Shown here one piece after another: positions 10,121-11,557 of a stretch of 11,557 nt of DNA; positions within the stretch are counted from its first letter, which is position 1, and each line of letters starts with the position of its first letter. A program made the translations under genes and the position numbers. The stretch covers positions 1 through 11,557 of the forward strand of contig CAKKRN010000068.1 of assembly GCA_919902745.1 (NCBI GenBank). The letters run 5' to 3'. The stretch is from Syntrophaceae bacterium (lineage in GTDB: Bacteria > Desulfobacterota > Syntrophia > Syntrophales > UBA5619). The notes below the pieces were generated by a model. The model was not told where the DNA came from. It worked only from the letters and a program-made list of their open reading frames with translations, and ran no database searches.

Positions 10121-10200
10121 TAGAAATATAATGATATCATAATGTTGATTTATAGCGCCTCGATAAAGCGCCTTTTCTTCTTTTCTAAAAGCGATGTGAG

Positions 10201-10322
10201 CATGATAAAATCATGGAAGTGTTACAGAGCGGAGAAGTGCAGATACCGCACGACTCCGCATGAATGATGGGATGAAGATCAACAAACCCGTGGCAAAGAG
10301 AGGGTCGTGCGTCAATAGCACG
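10201..10322 (+). ncRNA. Hairpin-rich segment, candidate structured RNA or element remnant
   Basis: Several local stems are visible: CATGAT-AAA-ATCATG (10201-10215); GCGGAG-AA-GTGC-7-nt loop-GCAC-GA-CTCCGC (10229-10259), the strongest, with ten pairs and a 2x2 internal loop; ATGGG/CCCGT (10267-10271 with 10287-10291, one G-U); and CGTGC-7-nt-GCACG (10306-10322). No terminator or clear promoter delimits an RNA, and the strand is undetermined because palindromes fold on both. Very short plus-strand frames here (16 and 25 codons) have no credible start signals. It does not match any riboswitch or tRNA fold I know. Confidence 0.25.
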
Positions 10323-10360
10323 GAATGTTCATATTAAGCACGATGGATTATTGAATACAT

Positions 10361-11557
10361 TTACTTGATATCATTATTTATTTTCTTTTGTTCCCGAATG
10401 AGCTTGAATCGGGAAATCCCCAGGCGCCTTGCCGCCGCGGTCTTGTTTCCTCTGCTCGCGGCCAGGGTATTCTCGATAATCTTTCTCTTGATATCGTTGG
10501 TGATTCTTTCCATGACCCGTGTAAAATCAATTCCTTCGGGGGAGAGATGCGGCAGGATGTTGTCGATCTGGAGTCGGAGTTTTTCCTGGTTTGTCGTGAT
10601 TCTCATCTCCGCCGGCAAATTTTCATAGGTAATCTGGAACCCGTCATTGTGAAGGATCATGATCCGCTCGATAATATTTTTCAGCTCGCGGACATTCCCC
10701 GGCCAGGGATAGGCGGTCAGAATGCGCTCTGCATCCTCCGCGAATCCGGTTACCTTCTTCTTGAACTTCCGGTTGAACTCCTCCACATAGTACCGGGCGA
10801 GAAGCAGAAGATCTTCGGTCCGTTCCCGGAGCGGCGGGATCAGGATCGGCACGACACTGATCCGGTAGTAGAGGTCTTCGCGGAAAGAACCCTCCGCAAC
10901 CATTCGGCTGAGGTCCCTGTTGGTCGAAAAAATGAATCGAACATCTATCGGAATGTTATCATTGCCCCCGAGCCGGCGGATGTGCCCGTCTTCCAGCATC
11001 CTCAGGAATTTGGCCTGAAAATGGATGCTCATATCGCCGATCTCGTCCAGAAGGATCGTGCCGCCGCTGGCGTGTTCGAGAAGTCCGATCTTTCTTTTTC
11101 TCGCATCGGTAAAGGCGCCCGCCTCGTAACCGAAGAGTTCGCTCTCCAAAAGGGTTCCGGGAATCGCGGCGCAATTGACATCGACAAAGCGTTTGGTATT
11201 CCGGTTGCTCTGCCGGTGGATCGCCCGAGCGATCAGTTCCTTCCCTGTGCCGCTTTCCCCCTGAATCAGGATGTTCGTGTTGTGTCCGGCCACCTCTTCG
11301 ATCACATGAAACAGGCCGAGCATCTTTTTCGATTTGCCGAGGATATTGTGAAATCCGAGGAGGATGTCCTCCCGCTCCTTGAGCTTCTCCACCTCCGTCT
11401 TAAGGGACTTCGCCTCCAGGGAGAGCATCGAGTGCATGATGGCATTGTCATAGGAGGTGGATGCATTCTTGACCAGGATATCCAGGACGTGGATCTGATC
11501 CGTGGAATAGCCGCCCGACTTCTTCGCCAGATAGAGGGCGCCTTTGAATTTTTCCTT
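10361..11557 (-). CDS. Sigma-54-type transcriptional regulator (GAF / AAA+ / Fis HTH), N-terminus beyond the window
   Basis: A bacterial enhancer-binding protein, expected to remodel sigma-54 RNA polymerase using ATP. The frame is open to the window edge, past the first ATG at 11437; 398 residues are visible and the beginning is missing. In fragment numbering: end of a GAF-like sensory domain (1-40, GALYLAKKSGGYSTDQIHVL), a coiled-coil linker (about 45-65), AAA+ with Walker A GESGTGKE (100-107), L1 loop GAFTDA (147-152), Walker B LLDEIGDM (169-176), and FREDLYYRI with R226 and R232, then a Fis-type helix-turn-helix (about 365-390, NKTAAARRLGISRFKLIREQ). The L1 loop is GAFTDA instead of the consensus GAFTGA. 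Its ligand and targets cannot be read here; the neighbouring genes are convergent, so none in the window is an obvious target. No intrinsic terminator is seen after its TAA. Confidence 0.93.
   Translation of the reverse strand, partial: KEKFKGALYLAKKSGGYSTDQIHVLDILVKNASTSYDNAIMHSMLSLEAKSLKTEVEKLKEREDILLGFHNILGKSKKMLGLFHVIEEVAGHNTNILIQGESGTGKELIARAIHRQSNRNTKRFVDVNCAAIPGTLLESELFGYEAGAFTDARKRKIGLLEHASGGTILLDEIGDMSIHFQAKFLRMLEDGHIRRLGGNDNIPIDVRFIFSTNRDLSRMVAEGSFREDLYYRISVVPILIPPLRERTEDLLLLARYYVEEFNRKFKKKVTGFAEDAERILTAYPWPGNVRELKNIIERIMILHNDGFQITYENLPAEMRITTNQEKLRLQIDNILPHLSPEGIDFTRVMERITNDIKRKIIENTLAASRGNKTAAARRLGISRFKLIREQKKINNDIK

Larger units (their letters stand above)
9498..10360. other. 863-bp AT-rich intergenic island between convergent hppA and regulator
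   Basis: No confident gene here. From left to right it holds the hppA terminator (9536-9571), a 47-nt REP-like palindrome (9588-9634), a 12-bp inverted repeat (9645-9688), a weak imperfect stem (9695-9728), two small overlapping minus-strand ORFs (9751-9954, 9926-10120), a short direct repeat (about 10152-10176) and a hairpin-rich segment (10201-10322). From about 9730 on it is visibly richer in A/T homopolymers than the flanking genes, which suggests acquired or decaying DNA. No tRNA, transposase or terminal inverted repeats of an intact insertion sequence were seen. Confidence 0.7.

Noticed and set aside
9773..10123. 116-codon plus-strand frame in the AT-rich island
   Set aside because: It is Phe/Ser/Leu-rich, reads through homopolymer runs opposite two more protein-like frames, and starts within a T-rich stretch with no ribosome-binding site.
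10148..10180. Possible terminator from the two GCGCC blocks followed by T-rich DNA
   Set aside because: The blocks are direct repeats (AGCGCC twice), not an inverted repeat; only a 4-bp GCGC/GCGC pairing is possible.

Overview
The window looks like chromosomal DNA of a Gram-negative, deltaproteobacterial-type organism (Desulfobacterota; a syntrophic lineage such as Syntrophales is my guess). The reasons are the gene order ispE / tRNA-Gln / prs / rplY(ctc) / pth, a DUF1844 protein directly before ispE, a divergent membrane pyrophosphatase, and a sigma-54-type GAF/AAA+/Fis regulator. The lineage is inferred from gene content and order; no search was run. The coding part is fairly GC-rich, and most genes have strong Shine-Dalgarno sites.

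Layout. Positions 1-3220 hold two protein quality-control genes on the + strand: clpB (its first ~105 codons lie outside the window) and htpX. Positions 3319-4586 hold a DUF1844 gene that overlaps ispE by 4 bp (MEP isoprenoid pathway). A tRNA-Gln(UUG) gene with encoded CCA lies at 4658-4732. Positions 4761-7052 hold prs (PRPP synthesis), rplY/ctc (5S rRNA-binding L25) and pth (peptidyl-tRNA hydrolase). hppA, an 813-residue proton-pumping pyrophosphatase of an atypical subfamily, starts 3 bp after pth and ends at 9497. It is followed by a strong intrinsic terminator. On the - strand, 11557-10361 holds a regulator whose N-terminus lies beyond the window.

How the genes fit together. tRNA-Gln, rplY and pth serve translation. 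prs and ispE feed nucleotide and isoprenoid synthesis. HppA recovers energy from the pyrophosphate these syntheses release, which is a plausible reason for its place at the end of this run and suits an energy-limited anaerobe (inference).

The least ordinary part is 9498-10360, between hppA and the convergent regulator. It is visibly AT-richer than its flanks and has no confident gene. It holds the terminator, a 47-nt palindrome resembling REP sequences mobilised by RAYT transposases, a second 12-bp inverted repeat, two small overlapping minus-strand ORFs of unknown status, and a segment able to fold into several hairpins. I see no complete new defence or mobile system. The best leads are this island, the atypical HppA, and the GAFTDA variant in the regulator.
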